Below are positions 33,461 to 47,334 of a stretch of DNA of 64,000 nucleotides, piece after piece. The notes below the pieces were generated by a model. It was not told the DNA's origin and searched no databases. It worked only from the letters and a program-made list of their open reading frames with translations. The stretch comes from Hermatobates lingyangjiaoensis (taxonomy: Eukaryota > Arthropoda > Insecta > Hemiptera > Hermatobatidae): the NCBI GenBank assembly GCA_026182355.1, contig JAPFBL010000001.1:124001-188000 (forward strand), written 5' to 3'. Position numbers and translations under genes: made by a program. Every line of letters starts with the position of its first letter. Within the stretch, counting starts at the first letter, position 1.

Positions 33461-36400
33461 CTGTGTGCATGAAGTAATACTTTTAGTGAATTAGTGGATC
33501 AATAAAATTTTACCTAATTACAGTGGAATAAGTGAAATAAAAATATCTACTTTTTACAATATTGATTATTAAAACTAAGATTAGTAAAAACATTTTATGT
33601 TTTTTAATGTATTTTTTTGTAAAGATTGATAACTTTCAATCATATGTTCAATCAGTTATATCCTGTATCAATTCTAAGGACGTATACTGCTATTTAGTTA
33701 ATTACGAATTGACGGCACTTCAACGAAGAGTTGATTTTCCTCTTTCTGTTAGTGGCAATGGTAACTTTTATTTCACACATTTATTTTACAGTATACGTTA
33801 TGTTTTTCTCGTTTTTCGATACACGTGACATTATGTTAAAACATCTTATACTAGATCCTTTACACTTGAATATTTAAAAAATAAAAAAACACTCCATGGT
33901 GCTGGTAAAAATGGTCGAAAAAAGGTAATATAATAGCTTTATTTAAATAAGTGAATAATATAAGCTACCAAACATTATTAAAAAAAGAAGTTTTCAAAGA
34001 CTATTTTATTTAAAATATTTATTAGTCCTGTAATATTTGAGACAACGTGTGAAAATACCCTGACTGCTTCATCTTTTAGATTGAGTAAATAAATACGGTA
34101 ATGCATGACTATTATCTATAGGTGACGCAATTCAAGTATAAACGGAAGTGAAACTATTTCCGTCAATAGATATAAATCCATATTTGCGTAATTTATCGAA
34201 CTTAACAATTATGGGCAAAGTTACTAAGACGTGCCCTCACATTAAGACCACGAAATAGACGTGCTCATGAATAGAAAAAATAATAATTGCATACTTTATT
34301 GTAGTTGTTAAGTCAGATAAAAGAGGAAACTTAGTCATGCTGGAGGAAAGAACAACATATAAGTTAATCAAATTATTTGTTGACGAAGTTTATCACTAAA
34401 ATATGAAATGACAACTATGGGAAATAATTTTTACCGAGTATTGTAAAAATAGAAAAAAAGGAAAAAATTATTCAAAAAATATTTTACGATAAGTATGTCA
34501 CAGATAAAACTTACTGTAATCCACACAACCTTTCGTAGGATTTTGACACTATGCAATATCAGTTATTTCAATAGTAGGTACTAAAACAGAAGTATTTTCC
34601 TAATTCCAAAAAAAATTAAGATGTAAAACAAATGAAACCAAGTTTTTATTAAATTATACCCAAAATGTGTTTTTACTACTTACGACAATGGATTCTTTAT
34701 AAATGATAAAAACAGAGCTCAAAACCATAAATAAATTAAACATTTGTTTCCTGATATATTTGAAGCAATCCTAAGACCTTTGCTAAATTAAAAGAAAATA
34801 AACGGTAGAGAGCCTCAAGTAGTCGTTGGTAATGTTGTCACAGAGACATCGGATCGAATCCTTTCATCTTTGTTGGTTTGTATTGGTATTGGTTTTCTAT
34901 TGCTGATTTTTATTGGGAAGAAGTTAATAAACCAATATTTTGAAACGGATATTAAAAACAATGAAAGAAATATAATAATTTAAAAGGGCAATAAAAACTT
35001 TTGTAAATATCTAATATTATTTACAGCCATTTGTTTTAAGCATGATTTAAGTTTGTTCCATTATTAGAAGTGATGATAGTCACAATGTTTAAAGCATAGA
35101 ACTATTTTACTTGAAAAAGACGTAGACATCGTTTTTCAATCATCAAGAGTTTAGAGTTCAAAAGTAATTTGACAAATTTTAAGTAAACTATGTTATATAC
35201 TTGTAACTGTATTTCTCAATTCATTCCTGCATTTTTGTTTTCATTCATAGTGTTAAGCACTAATGTGAAAGCGCTTTGCGACTCTACCATACATTAACTT
35301 CCAGCCAACTGATTACACTGATTTTTTATTATCAGTTTACGAACGAGTTGCCAACGATAAGAGGTAAACAACAGAGTTACCACTAATTTATTTCAGTAAT
35401 TTGCTCTTAAAACTTCAGGTTTAAATTGGTGCTACTTGCACATACATTTTTATTTAAAAATATCTCAAATATGGTAATCTTAAAAAAAAATTATTTTTCC
35501 AATTTCCAGTGTTTAGGATTTTCATGTTTCAGGTCCCAGGAACCAATTGATGATACCTTATGATTGCATTCTAATATTTATTTGGACAATTAGCTGTTGT
35601 TGACATTGATGAACTACAATGTAAGTTGCCATAAAGACCTATCTTTATCAGACAAGGAACTTGTTGTTGCTGGACAATTTCAAATCATGACAAAGATATT
35701 TGATATCAGTAGAAAGAACTTGAAGTAATATTTCATTCTAACTAGAACAGATTGGATTTCCTTGTTTTATTAGTTGTTTTGCTCTTGTAAACACTATTGT
35801 ATATATTCTATATTTTTATTGTTTGCTTCTCGTTAAAACCGTAGAACAATTTTTAACATTTAATTGTGTGGACAATTAAAAATAATAGGTTTTTGTTTTG
35901 AATCTAGTTATTGAAACTCTTACTCTCCTTGTGATTTGTCTGTGGGCCAGCTTCAGGTCAAATTTATATTGTACCCAAAATTAGCCCTATTATATTATGA
36001 GCCAATAATAAGTTAACAATATTCCAGAAGACGTATCAAAATCCTCCAGCTTAACTAGTTTGAAAAATAATTTTTAAGTCCAATGAATAAGTATTTTGTT
36101 TATTTTTTTAAAATACGTTAATTCATCTAAAATAAGAAATATGCATAGACAAATTTGGAACATTTGAGGGATTCCTATGCGATGTTTATGTTAAAACGAT
36201 ATGTTCTTTTTTCTGTCCAGTAAAAACCTTTCAACGAGAATGCTAAGCTTCTTAAAATACAAATGTTCAACTACATGTAAGATAAACGCATATATTAAAT
36301 TAACTTGCATTAAGTGGGTAAAATTATATTTATAGGAGTGGAAATATTCATTTACAAATTCCATCTTATAATAATAACTTGTTTGCAATATTTATGAGTT

Positions 36401-39400
36401 ACTGTTGAGTGAGTGACCAGGGAAAAGTTAATAATTTTTCTCATCTTAATGACAAGTATTTATAATATTACACATATATCACCTGAAATATAACAATAAC
36501 TTTATTAGATCGTTATTTCTCTTCGGCCAGTCAAAGGATATGGTAACTTCAATATTTTCTCTTTACGTAAATAAATGAGTTTTTACCATGAATATTCCAA
36601 AAATCAGTAATTACGAAATAGAAACAAATTGAAGTATTCTTCAATAAACAATGTAGGATAATTAATTTTCAAATTATAAAAATTTCTGGTATAGCAAAAC
36701 CCTCTTTACGGTCTCTTCATTAACTTTAACAATAGTTAAATATTTCGACAGTTAAAATTTAAACATTCAAAAATAACACCTATCAATGAAGCAAACATTG
36801 AGTCTGTAGTAAAAAAAGAGTTCCATTCTCTAATGTAACCTTCAACTGAATGGGTCTATTCAAATAAAACAAAACAGGTACGATTCTGTTATTGTTATTT
36901 CCAAGACAATAGTTATTTAAATAAGGTATTTTAAGAACAATGAACTTGTTGTTTAATTTCAACAGTGCCTCTGCAAAGAAACAGAATGCTGCCTTAAATA
37001 TGGACGTGTAGTTTTATAATAGGTCGTTAGTACTTTTGAATTACAAGATGATAATTTAAGTTTCAGTCAATTGTAACCAAAAAACTTGTATGCATAATAG
37101 TAGATATGTAATCAATTAGATAACAATTTCAAAATGAATTGATTAAAAGAACGTTAAGACCTCTATTTTTCCTGAAAACCTATTTATAAAAATCACAGAT
37201 GTCATATGTCAAATGAAATTTGATCTTTGAATCTCTTATAATAAATTGTTTAATTAATGTAATATTGATAAATACGTATAACATGTACATAAAAAAAAAG
37301 GTATCATATCTGCAACCATGAGAAAGTACTTTGTTACACACATGTAACGACTTTACACTTCTTAAATATCTGATGTCTAAGTATTTTATAACTTAGGAAC
37401 AATGAACTAGAGGTATATTTTACTTTATTTCTTTATAAACTAAAGGATCATTATTTCATCAGGTATCATCGTTATAAGACTTCAATATCAATACATCTAA
37501 AAATAGTCTTCGCACGTCTAGAGCGAATGCACATGGCTTCTATTTTATAAGTTTTAGAGAGATCATAAAATAGTTCGCTTCGGAAAAGAATCTTACCATA
37601 GTAACATTAACTATAAATCATACACGGCCAATATATAAGCAGATAACTATACTTCTAGTTACCTATCAAGAAATATTTTTGTAATTCCATTACCTTGCAA
37701 AGAAATAAACGTTATAACTTTAGTGAAAACACAATATTATAAGAAATGTGACTATAAAAACAAGAATAAAACCAAGTTTATACACGATAAACGTATCAAT
37801 TCATTTAGAACATATTAATATACGATTTTAGATGAATTCAATAAAATATTTAAACCGAAACCCACACAATGAAATAATGTAAATAGTTTTTCTATACAAC
37901 AGCAGCTATATAAAATTAGCGTTATAAAGTTAGCTATATAAAAAAAGTCTACTAAAAAATGTAGTAGTATTAATTCTTTCATAAGTAGTCCATATGTACT
38001 ACTTGTGTAAGACTGTAAAGAATGTTGACCAACACAACTCCTTTCTAAATAGAAAGAAACATGATTTGACATGTAAGTACCTCGTTCTTTAGACATACAA
38101 CAAACGTTGCAAATTTGGAAGTTATTGCAGAATATAAGCGCAAAATATATTTACACAATAAAAATTTCGTAATGAATACCATATAAAACTATTAATTTAT
38201 AACATATGACAGATACTAGTTAAGTTTTGTGAGTACCTGCTCAGAAGCAGGAATCTTTTCTCTTTGTAATTTTATCTTCAACATTGGATCGAAAGCTCAA
38301 AAGTTTAATTCACAAAAGATTTCAGAAAACTAGAACCAATCCATTATAGACTCCATAATAATTCAAAAACCTAACCCTGCAATGCAATGGGTATATTCAA
38401 AGGCCTATAACATCATATAAACTGAACGAAGGGTATTACGACCAAAAACCTATTCGTATGTTTTAATTTTAAAATTGGGAACGCTATCAAGTCACAACAA
38501 CGAGTTGTCTATCAATTCAAAAATTGTATTGAACCAATAACATTGTCACCCATCACAACGAACTTCTAAGTGTTGGCCTTCCGAAAAAATGTTAAATAAG
38601 ATTTCCACTATGTAAATTCCAAATTTTACCTTATAACATTAATATATTTACTGCACAAATGTCTTATTACTGTGGGAAACATAGATTCCCTATAGACACA
38701 TGTGAAACATAGCATGACATAACTTTTACCTACCATGTTGGTGAATTCAATTGGCAAATGGAGAAAACAGGACTCTCTAATTTTGCCACAATACAAGGAG
38801 ACCATACTTGGATGCTGGGATGTACGTAGTCATAACTAGTAAGGAGGAGGAATGCTGGCAGAGTATCACATACGATATTGGTACATTTATATTCTAGGAA
38901 GATTTCTACGGCACGATTTTTAAAAAAAAAAATCCAAAGCTTTCATTTGCATAAAAGTACCAACCCCAATTTGAGTAGCCATGAGATGTCATAATCTACC
39001 AAGTGTTTGGGAGAAGAAAGAGATTGGGTCACTTGCAATAGATATTTTTTTGGAGAATTGAACAGTCTATTCATTATACATTAATAATAGCTATCTGATT
39101 GGGGATATATATTTTTTTTAAAAAAAACTGATATAAAAATAAAAGAACAAAATGTGTTATTACAATACTGGAATAAATGCAATGTGCCTTGTAGAATGTT
39201 TAAAATAAAATATATACGTCAGATATTAATGTTAAATTTGACTCCGAAAAATTAAATAATTCCCTGATTATTTTACTATATATATAGCTTGAATTTATAT
39301 ATATATTTTAATATATGAACTATTGATCTAAGCAAACTTCATAATGCTATAAATTATACAAAATATGGATAGAACACTTACTATTACTGACTACGAACAA

Positions 39401-40373
39401 CAGTACGTTATCAGAACAGATGTATGTATATACAAATGGGAAAAATAAAATATATAATCCACAAAAATTAGTTTTATCACTTCAACAGGGAAACTTTCAT
39501 TTAAAATGAACTCTGAGTCATGTTTTGTTTGTACTTTTATGATCTCACTCTATTTTTAACTCGTTTATATGAAACTATTATTCTTTGTTTAAGATAAGGA
39601 AAATGACGTTGCAAAAACGGCCAAAAAAAGTGATGAAAATAACTTCTCTAAAAATTTGAGACAGCTAAATTTAAGTCTAACTTTTTATAAATAAATATAA
39701 CTGTTTTTAACACCATCGAATTATCTGGTTATTAAAAAGGTAATTAGTCTACCATAAATGAATATTTATGGATGATGACATATTATAGAATTCTGTGGTA
39801 TCTATCTGTAAATTGAAGCAGCATTATAAGAGAATATAAGAAGGGTGCCTTATTTCTGATAATTAAATAGTTTAAAACCGAGTTTTACAAATTATCTTAT
39901 AAAGAACTAAATTATCTGAAAAAGGTGTCAACTATTCATTTATGCAAAGAAGGATAAATATTTTTGCTCTCTAATAATGATATTAATTGTTATTTATTTT
40001 CTATGTAAGTAGCCCCAATAATCACTTACAAAACCCCTCTCCTTCTTTGCAAATAAAAACTATTTTAACATACTAAGAAATTAATTTATTAGTGCAATAA
40101 TAACGAAAGAAAAATTTTGTTTTAATTTTCTAGATCAATAAAAAAAAGTATAATTCTTTTAACATAATTCAGTTAAGTATAATTATACTTAAAGTGTAAT
40201 TAAGTATAATTCAGTTAACATAAAAGTTGTATGAAATATTCCTACTTCATATATGCATCATGATCAAGGATTTCTACAACCACAGAACTGAAATGAATTC
40301 GTGAATAGATATTTATGAACATTTCAGTTATAGATATACACAATAGTCTGTAAATCTCCTTAAATTTTATGAG
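33461..40373. other. 7-kb AT-rich stretch, no gene seen
   Basis: I find no recognisable gene, RNA gene or mobile element. Open frames at 33562-33828, 36191-36388 and 37815-38096 are 65-93 codons long, AT-driven and motif-free. The 93-codon frame on the minus strand ends in hydrophobic and Cys-rich text but has no family signature. This is the quietest part of the window and is downstream of the SLC41 gene. Confidence 0.45.
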
Positions 40374-40480
40374 TACAATATAAAGTAATACGAAAATCCC
40401 ATAAAAATTTGTTATTCACTTAATTTATAATTCAGTGAATAACAAATTTTTATGGGGTTTTCGTATTACCTTATATTGTA
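40374..40480. repeat. 107-bp near-perfect hairpin (inverted repeat)
   Basis: Two arms of about 47 bp, built around AATACGAAAATCCCATAAAA and its complement, flank a centre TAATTTATAATT. Only a few mismatches are visible. No target duplication is evident next to it, and there is no coding frame. It could be a small foldback MITE or a snapback end of a larger element. It lies about 1 kb past the stop codon of the SLC41 gene. Confidence 0.85.
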
Positions 40481-41480
40481 CACATAAATACTTTATACAG
40501 ACTTTATACTTTGTAAACCCTTTTCTACTTAATAATGTTGATAACTTTCAATAAATTAATTGGTAAGAATAAACAATACTGAAATATTGTATTGGAACCA
40601 ACACTCATTAAAATTGTTAGGCTAGGTGACCAATAATTCCTTGTTACAAAAATATAAGGTTAGGAAACTACATTAAAAACCTGTTCCATCCAATGGACTG
40701 AAACTTGAAAGAAACAGCATGAAGTAACCATAGGGATTCCTATTTTAAGCCTATTGGTAAAGGCAATAGTTTTGCAGTAAATATAAATAAATTTTAAAAA
40801 TGTTTGTCATTCAGGAATATATAAATAATATTAGTCTATTTACATCGAAAATTCAATTGTTACTACAGAATACTGGTAAAGGTACACTAGTATTTTATAG
40901 TATTGTACTTACTTGAAGTAACGAATCTCATCACGAAAATATTGATATAATTATTTACACTTAGTTAGTACTTCTACTTTCCTTAAAGTATATACAAGTT
41001 CTATATAATATACATATTTGTTATTACTATAACACTAAACAAAAATTACAAATCTATTTGGTTGGTTAGGAATTTTCACAGCTTCATTAACCATCCACAA
41101 CTCATGTGCTTATTTTGTTTAATTAACCTTATTAAACTTCTTATTTAATTAACCTTCGAAATTCTTTCGTCACAATTTGCAAATTTTACTTCATAAATGA
41201 CACATGAAAATATAGATCCTTAAGTATTAAGAGGGGGATCCTCTTTGAAAAGGAAATGATGAATATTGACCTCTAATTTTGTTTTCCAACATTGTGAAAT
41301 TGAAGCTGTTTTACACTAGGGTTATTATTGTTATAGCTATAGTAGACTTAACTGTTGTACCTCTTAAAATATATTAATAAAGACAAAAAGGGAAAATAAA
41401 TACAAGTATGTGAAAAACTAAATAATACTTATATTTCAGTTTTCAAACATCAATAATGTTTTAGGTACTACTAATTTTAA

Positions 41481-42953
41481 TTACAGCCCATGATTTATTC
41501 CTAGTAAATCAACAATAGAAAATGAAAAACCAACTAACACAATGCCTAAGAGGTCTCCAATAGCAGTTAAATAAGGAATGGAGGTATTATCAGGATTTAT
41601 TTTCTTCTTCCAAAAATAAAATGTCATAATATAGCAAGTGTAGAGTAGGAGAAAAACTTGAATTAATACAGCTGTTAGATAGACAATAAAAAATATAGGA
41701 CTAATATTGATATTTCCTTTTTGCAGATAAATGATTGATGAAGCAAACACAAGGTGAACTGGAATGACTAGAGAAATTAGTACTTTACCACTTCTAGAGT
41801 GAGTAGTGTTTGAATCGAACATGTGCCAGGGTAGTCTGAAAATAAACTCATCATGTGGCAACTGGCCAAGAGGTGCCTTCTTATGTAAAGCAGTGGAAAG
41901 TCTGCTTGCTTGAATGGAAACTAGGTTACCACCGACACCATTGACAACTGGTTGGAAAGCAGGAATACCTGGGTAAGCCCTGACGAAGGATTCCATGGCC
42001 ATTCCACCCACTGTGCTTATAAGCATTGCTGTTATAATAGGACTCCATCCTGTAGACAATACATGTTTAGTATATGAGTTTGTTTTAGCAATCCACACCC
42101 AAAGAGGAAGGGACGCCAAGTAAAAACATATGGCAAAAATTGCAATCCATTCATATGATTCAATGCACTGATTGAGAAAAGAAGCAACTATTGATAATAG
42201 AACTAATGAAGTAATATCTCCAAGTCCAGCTGCTATAGGTGTTGCTACATTATCAGGATCAATGTTAATGTGGGTGGATAAAACAACAACTGCACATGTT
42301 AAAACACCCAAAACAAAACTTGCTATAGATGCAGTTATTATAGAACAAGCACACAGTAGAAGAGCGTGATGAGGATTGAATCGCTGTTCATAAATGACGG
42401 TATATAACACAGTAACTATGGATACTAAAAGACCAACAACAATAGCTTGACATTGTACAAGAGTCAGGTTACCAAAAATCATACTCCATTTTTCTTTACT
42501 GTCATTCATTTTTCCCAAGTTTGCTTCAGTGGATAGTCTAGACGCCAGAGTCATTTCTAAATTTCCCTTTAAACCAAGAAGTGCTGGTACTAGAACCATA
42601 ATTTCTGGAATCGTTTTAAACACAGTCCACTTGTTTATCATTTCAAGATAAATTCCCGCACCCACCATACATATTCCAGCAACTAATAGAGGACCAGTAA
42701 TTTGAAGAACTATAGTAGTGTAAGACTCCTTTGGTTCAAAGCTTGGTTCAGTGATTGGTTCATCAGAGCATTCTGCCATGTCTGGCAGTTTAGAAAATGA
42801 ATCTTGTTTCTCGATATCCATTAGTAATTTTTGCCTTGACCTGCAAGAAGTTAAAGTATTGTCGCTGTAACTAGGATAAAGGATATTCTTCTCGCAAGCC
42901 TCTTGGAAATCAGATAATTGTTTTTCAGAATTAGAGTAAACGCCAGGGTTCAT
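41481..42953 (-). CDS. SLC41-family magnesium transporter (MgtE-like), intronless
   Basis: This 490-residue frame encodes a multi-pass membrane transporter of the SLC41 family, eukaryotic relatives of bacterial MgtE that move Mg2+ across plasma or organelle membranes. The first ~75 residues are hydrophilic and probably cytosolic. Two homologous halves follow, each with a signature pair: GLKGNLEMTLASRLST (127-142) with DPDNVATPIAAGLGD (232-246), and GVGGNLVSIQASRLST (339-354) with NPDNTSIPYLTAIGD (453-467). The acidic residues in the DPDN/GD motifs match the conserved Mg2+-pathway positions. About ten hydrophobic segments lie between 80 and 485. The length is close to vertebrate SLC41A1. The start is the first ATG, with G at -3. 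TTTCCAG at codons 15-17 could instead be a splice acceptor, leaving the first exon elsewhere. Vertebrate homologues have several introns; none is seen here, and there is no poly(A) relic to prove retrocopying. I cannot say which SLC41 paralogue it is. Confidence 0.93.
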   Translation of the reverse strand: MNPGVYSNSEKQLSDFQEACEKNILYPSYSDNTLTSCRSRQKLLMDIEKQDSFSKLPDMAECSDEPITEPSFEPKESYTTIVLQITGPLLVAGICMVGAGIYLEMINKWTVFKTIPEIMVLVPALLGLKGNLEMTLASRLSTEANLGKMNDSKEKWSMIFGNLTLVQCQAIVVGLLVSIVTVLYTVIYEQRFNPHHALLLCACSIITASIASFVLGVLTCAVVVLSTHINIDPDNVATPIAAGLGDITSLVLLSIVASFLNQCIESYEWIAIFAICFYLASLPLWVWIAKTNSYTKHVLSTGWSPIITAMLISTVGGMAMESFVRAYPGIPAFQPVVNGVGGNLVSIQASRLSTALHKKAPLGQLPHDEFIFRLPWHMFDSNTTHSRSGKVLISLVIPVHLVFASSIIYLQKGNINISPIFFIVYLTAVLIQVFLLLYTCYIMTFYFWKKKINPDNTSIPYLTAIGDLLGIVLVGFSFSIVDLLGINHGL

Positions 42954-44813
42954 TTCAAATTAAAAAAAAATATATTTTGGTATATTAGTAAATCCAAATT
43001 AATTACTACAAAGGAACTCAAATAATTAAGTTATGCCATTAACTTGAGTCTTTATAACTCACTTAATGCAGATGACGAGCAACTACATTTCAAATACTGA
43101 TGAAACAATAAAATCGCTCACCTACAGCATTTGAATGAAACCCACATGTCACAAAAGGAAGAGATTATTGGCATTGTTGATTCAAGGGCCAAAAGACAGC
43201 ATACAGTTCTCATACATATACACAACAACAGATTGACTAACTAGTCAATCCTATGACTTGGACTGTAGAATTTAGAGGAAGGTAACCAAAACGACAATAA
43301 CCTTCCTCTCACACACAGTGTTGTTCCACGCTGTCACACCAGTTTTCAAGTGAAACATATATGACACTAACCTTACAATGATTTCAAGGGCATTACCCCC
43401 TCCATTTCATTGCCATTCTCGTGGGATCATACTTCTCTATTGTCTGGAGAAATTTATAACAATAAGCCTTTGTACTACAGTTATAGATAAGTTATTCACC
43501 TAATTTCGTAATTCAATGAAACATTTTCCAGCTGAATCAAAAACAAATAACTGTTTAAAATACTTTACAAATCCAACAGAATAATTGTGATTGCATTATA
43601 TATAGTGATATAAATTATACTAATAATGTGTTCTAAAAACTGTTGAATGCTGACATATTTGGCAGTCACATACATAAAGCATTTATAAGTTACTCGTTTA
43701 ACCTTTAAACTTTATTAGCTGACTTCTCTGTTATTTACAATATAATGTGATAATGATCACGAGTGATTAAGTTTGTACAATGGATTATACAATTTAAAAT
43801 AGTCTGGTATTAAAAAATAGCCCCTCAATTCATTTTTTTTTTTCAATATTTGGACTGCCGGACAATAGTAAAATTTCAATTTTTAAGTATTTAATTTTTT
43901 TCCTTGTAGTTTATTGGTTATACTTGTTTAATTTATGGTTATTAAACAGTTCTTGTTAAAACAAAGTAGTAACTCTACATTTCTGTTGTATTTGTACCTG
44001 AGATAATGGATAATTTTCTTTCTTTTAAGAAATATTATCACTGATAACTTTGTTCAGTGAAACTATGTAATAAGCTAAATACATAATATAAACATTCTTT
44101 ATTCATAATTCCTGATATACCTCCATACAAAAGAGAAATAATAATTGATCAATAACTCATATCAAAACGAAAAAAATTATTACTGTTAGCTAAATTTGAA
44201 AAATTTTTTTAAAGATTGACTATTAAATTTATATTCGGTATGAGAATGTTTTTGGATGAAGTGTAGAAATGCCCTGGACGAGAAGCAACAGCCTTGACAT
44301 TCCGGAAATTCCAGATCTATATCACCATGACGTCATCCCCTTCTACGAAATGATGAAAAGAACCAGTATTTAAAGGCAGCCTGGATCCTTAAGAGGAGGA
44401 TCTATGAAAGGGTGTTACATTGACTGTACTGAAGTCATAATGTGTAAATCAATGCATTGACCTGGCGCGTATTATTACCCTAAATAACACATTTATCATT
44501 TACTCCTTATCATAAATACCTATAATGTAGAGAAATTGGGGAAACAAATCATAATTACAATTTTGATGGATTTGCATGTCATGAAATATCTTGGATCCAT
44601 TTTTGATATGTTTAGAATTCTGCCGAAATATTTATGATTAAATATATATCAACAATTTTGTAAACACTCTATAAGTTGTATCAATTGTGTCATCTTAATG
44701 AAAATTTAATATCTTATTATTTATGTGAAAAAAAACATTATTACTTTTGAAGTGTACCTGCATTAGACACTCTCACAAAGTTCAATGAAAACAAATACAT
44801 TTTTTCCTGTTTA
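42954..44813. other. SLC41 upstream flank, no second gene seen
   Basis: This is the 5' side of the SLC41 gene. I cannot pick a promoter with confidence. A GC-richer island at 44262-44460 begins TGTAGAAATGCCC, holds a CRE-like TGACGTCA (44329-44336) and TATTTAAAG (about 44368), and is followed by TGGCGCG. It could be a decayed solo LTR with the start of a primer-binding site, in plus orientation. I have no second LTR to confirm it. Confidence 0.3.
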
Positions 44814-45118
44814 ATCATTCTATATACTAGATATTTTTATTTACAATTAACTTTGTGTAGTCATTGCATGATAAATCATTCTATATACTTGATATTTTTA
44901 TTTACAATTAACTTTGTGTAGTCATTGCATGATAAATCATTCTATATACTTGATATTTTTATTTACAATTAACTTTGTGTAGTCATTGCATGATAAATCA
45001 TTCTATATACTTGATATATTTATTTACAATTAACTTTGTGTAGTCATTGCATGATAAATCATTCTATATACTTGATATTTTTATTTACAATTAACTTTGT
45101 GTAGTCATAGCATGATAA
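44814..45118. repeat. 61-bp tandem repeat, five copies
   Basis: Five copies of a 61-bp unit run from CATTCTATATACTTGATATT to GTGTAGTCATTGCATGATAA. They are nearly identical, with single changes in copies 1, 4 and 5, which indicates recent expansion. There is no coding frame. Confidence 0.97.
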
Positions 45119-46715
45119 AATCCGCATGAATTGTGAATTTAGAAAATTAAATTTTCCCACCTATAATAAGGTCCCTCTTCAAGTCACTTGTCTGATTTGT
45201 TTGCATTAAAATTTTAAAAAAAGTAATTTTTATAAATTTATAATAAACTCCTTTGAATATTAGAATGATAATATCAACTATTAATTGATGTTTACATATT
45301 TTAAAATAGATTATTAAAAAAGCCTATACTGCTTCTGGTCTATTACAAAATGTAAATATTTAGTTATATAACTTACATAACCATTCACATTATGGAACAA
45401 AATATATTCAAAAAAAATATGTAAAGTGAAATATTTGTTCATAATATTTATTTTTACTTTATCATGAAATTTTTAATAATCAGATTCAAATACTTATTCT
45501 TAAAAAGAAATTTATAATTTCCGCTTTTTATTTTGCCAATAAACTATTATTTTTATAAAATATATTAATGTTTATTATTATTTTAATGATTTATATCGTC
45601 ATTTCGTTGATACATTTTAAAGTTATTTACATATATTTTATATTATATCTTGCAATTTAATTTTACTTGTTTTTAATCTAAAAATGATAACCAAACATTA
45701 TATACAATGAATCATGCAAAAACTGCCATTGATAATTGTATCACATTGTGTTACTTATAACTTTCATTTTATTTAATGATTATATTAATAGTGTATTTCA
45801 ATTCCTTTTATGAACCTAACTTTTTAATTGTGATTCTTTACATGTTTTTATGATCAACTATTTAATTTGTTAACTGATGGGAATTCAAGTAATGCTAATG
45901 TTATCACTTTATTTATTTAATTACTGTCAATCATAAAAAAAATTTACTATACTATCAAGAGTTCACCAATTGCTTCAAATAAATATTTCTGCCTATTTCA
46001 TATAACTTTTAAAATGAATATCCATATTAAAATATATCAGTTAATTAATTTCATTGTTCATTGTTCTTTTACATTGGCAGCAAGGATAATGGATTTGCTA
46101 CCAGTAGAGCTGATAGTAGATAGTTCACTTCAGATTGCTTTGTTAAATGTAGTAGAATATATGATTAAATAATATTATAAAACGAAAGTAGAAACAATAA
46201 TTTCCGCAAATGTTGGATAATTATTACTTAAAAATATATTCATAATGTAAGGATAATTTTAAATAAATCATTGCATTGAGTCTGGAAAGTGTATATCTGT
46301 TTCAGATAATGGAAAAATAACAAAAATACATAAGTGAAAACTCAATTTTTTAACAATTGTTTTAACATTATCTAACATAAATAATTATGTAATTGAAACA
46401 TACTCTTCAAAATAAAAATTATCTTAAACATAGTATTGTGAACAAAATATTTTTGATGTATCTACTAGCAGTAGATAATCCGTTAACTTTGAAAACTTCA
46501 GAAACTCATTAAATATTTACTTTCATGGAAATACACTCAAAGATTTTATTATAGAATTCTGTCATTGGTCCCGAACTCATAATACGAGTACATCTTATCA
46601 CAGTACTGTGATATAATACATATGTATATGTAAATGTATATAATACATATACATACAGTCATCATCAAAAGAAACCAAAGAGTATTCAAAACAAAATATA
46701 TAAGGCAAGTATAAA
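45119..46715. other. Non-coding DNA, no gene seen
   Basis: Very AT-rich. No supportable feature. Confidence 0.5.
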
Positions 46716-46834
46716 AAATTTGGAGTGGCCTACATTAAACATTACTATAAGTAAACAATATCATACTTCTTGGGTAGTATATAATATATAATATCTTATT
46801 TAGGTATCATATAAATGTCTAAGATACAAGATTT

Positions 46835-46925
46835 CACACATATACGTGAAATAACAATCAATGATAAAACCACAAGCGGTTGAAAGATCTTAGCCATTTT
46901 TTCCATTTCGTATTGTGGTTTGATA
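46835..46925. mobile_element. Family A PLE end fragments inside Rpt1
   Basis: GATTTCACACATATACGTGA and ATCAATGATAAAACCAC (minus form) join CAAGCGGTTGAAAGATCTTA (plus form) and end with TATTGTGGTTTGAT. It is a collapsed head-to-head pair in which most of the ribozyme is lost. Confidence 0.7.
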
Positions 46926-47334
46926 ATAAATTTCTAAATAGGGAATAGATACTAGTCATTCGTTCCTAGAGGCAGTAAAATAGTGATTGGTCCACTTATC
47001 AATGTCTACATGGTTATTTGTGTATATCACAACACTGATACCTATAATATTAGTATAACGAAAAAAATCTCTTGCAGGAAAACATAGTTTTTGTTTCAAT
47101 ATGAAGTGGATATCTTACATAGTTTACCTTACTTCCTTCTACAATGAATATTTAAGACAAATTTTCCCATTTAAAAATTGAAAATATTCCTATTTTGTCC
47201 GACAAATGTCAGAAATATGTAAGAAAAAATGTTGTTTTAAGATAATTTTTAATTTAAGATGTAGGATAATTACATTTATTATTCTTCAAATAATATTTTC
47301 AACTTTCAGTTATAAAATGAAATAAAACTGAAAT

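Noticed and set aside
37815..38096. 93-codon minus-strand open frame
   Set aside because: AT-driven composition, no motif, no regulatory context; length is unremarkable for this base composition.
42172..42369. 65-codon plus-strand frame
   Set aside because: It lies antisense within the SLC41 coding sequence and is a shadow of it.
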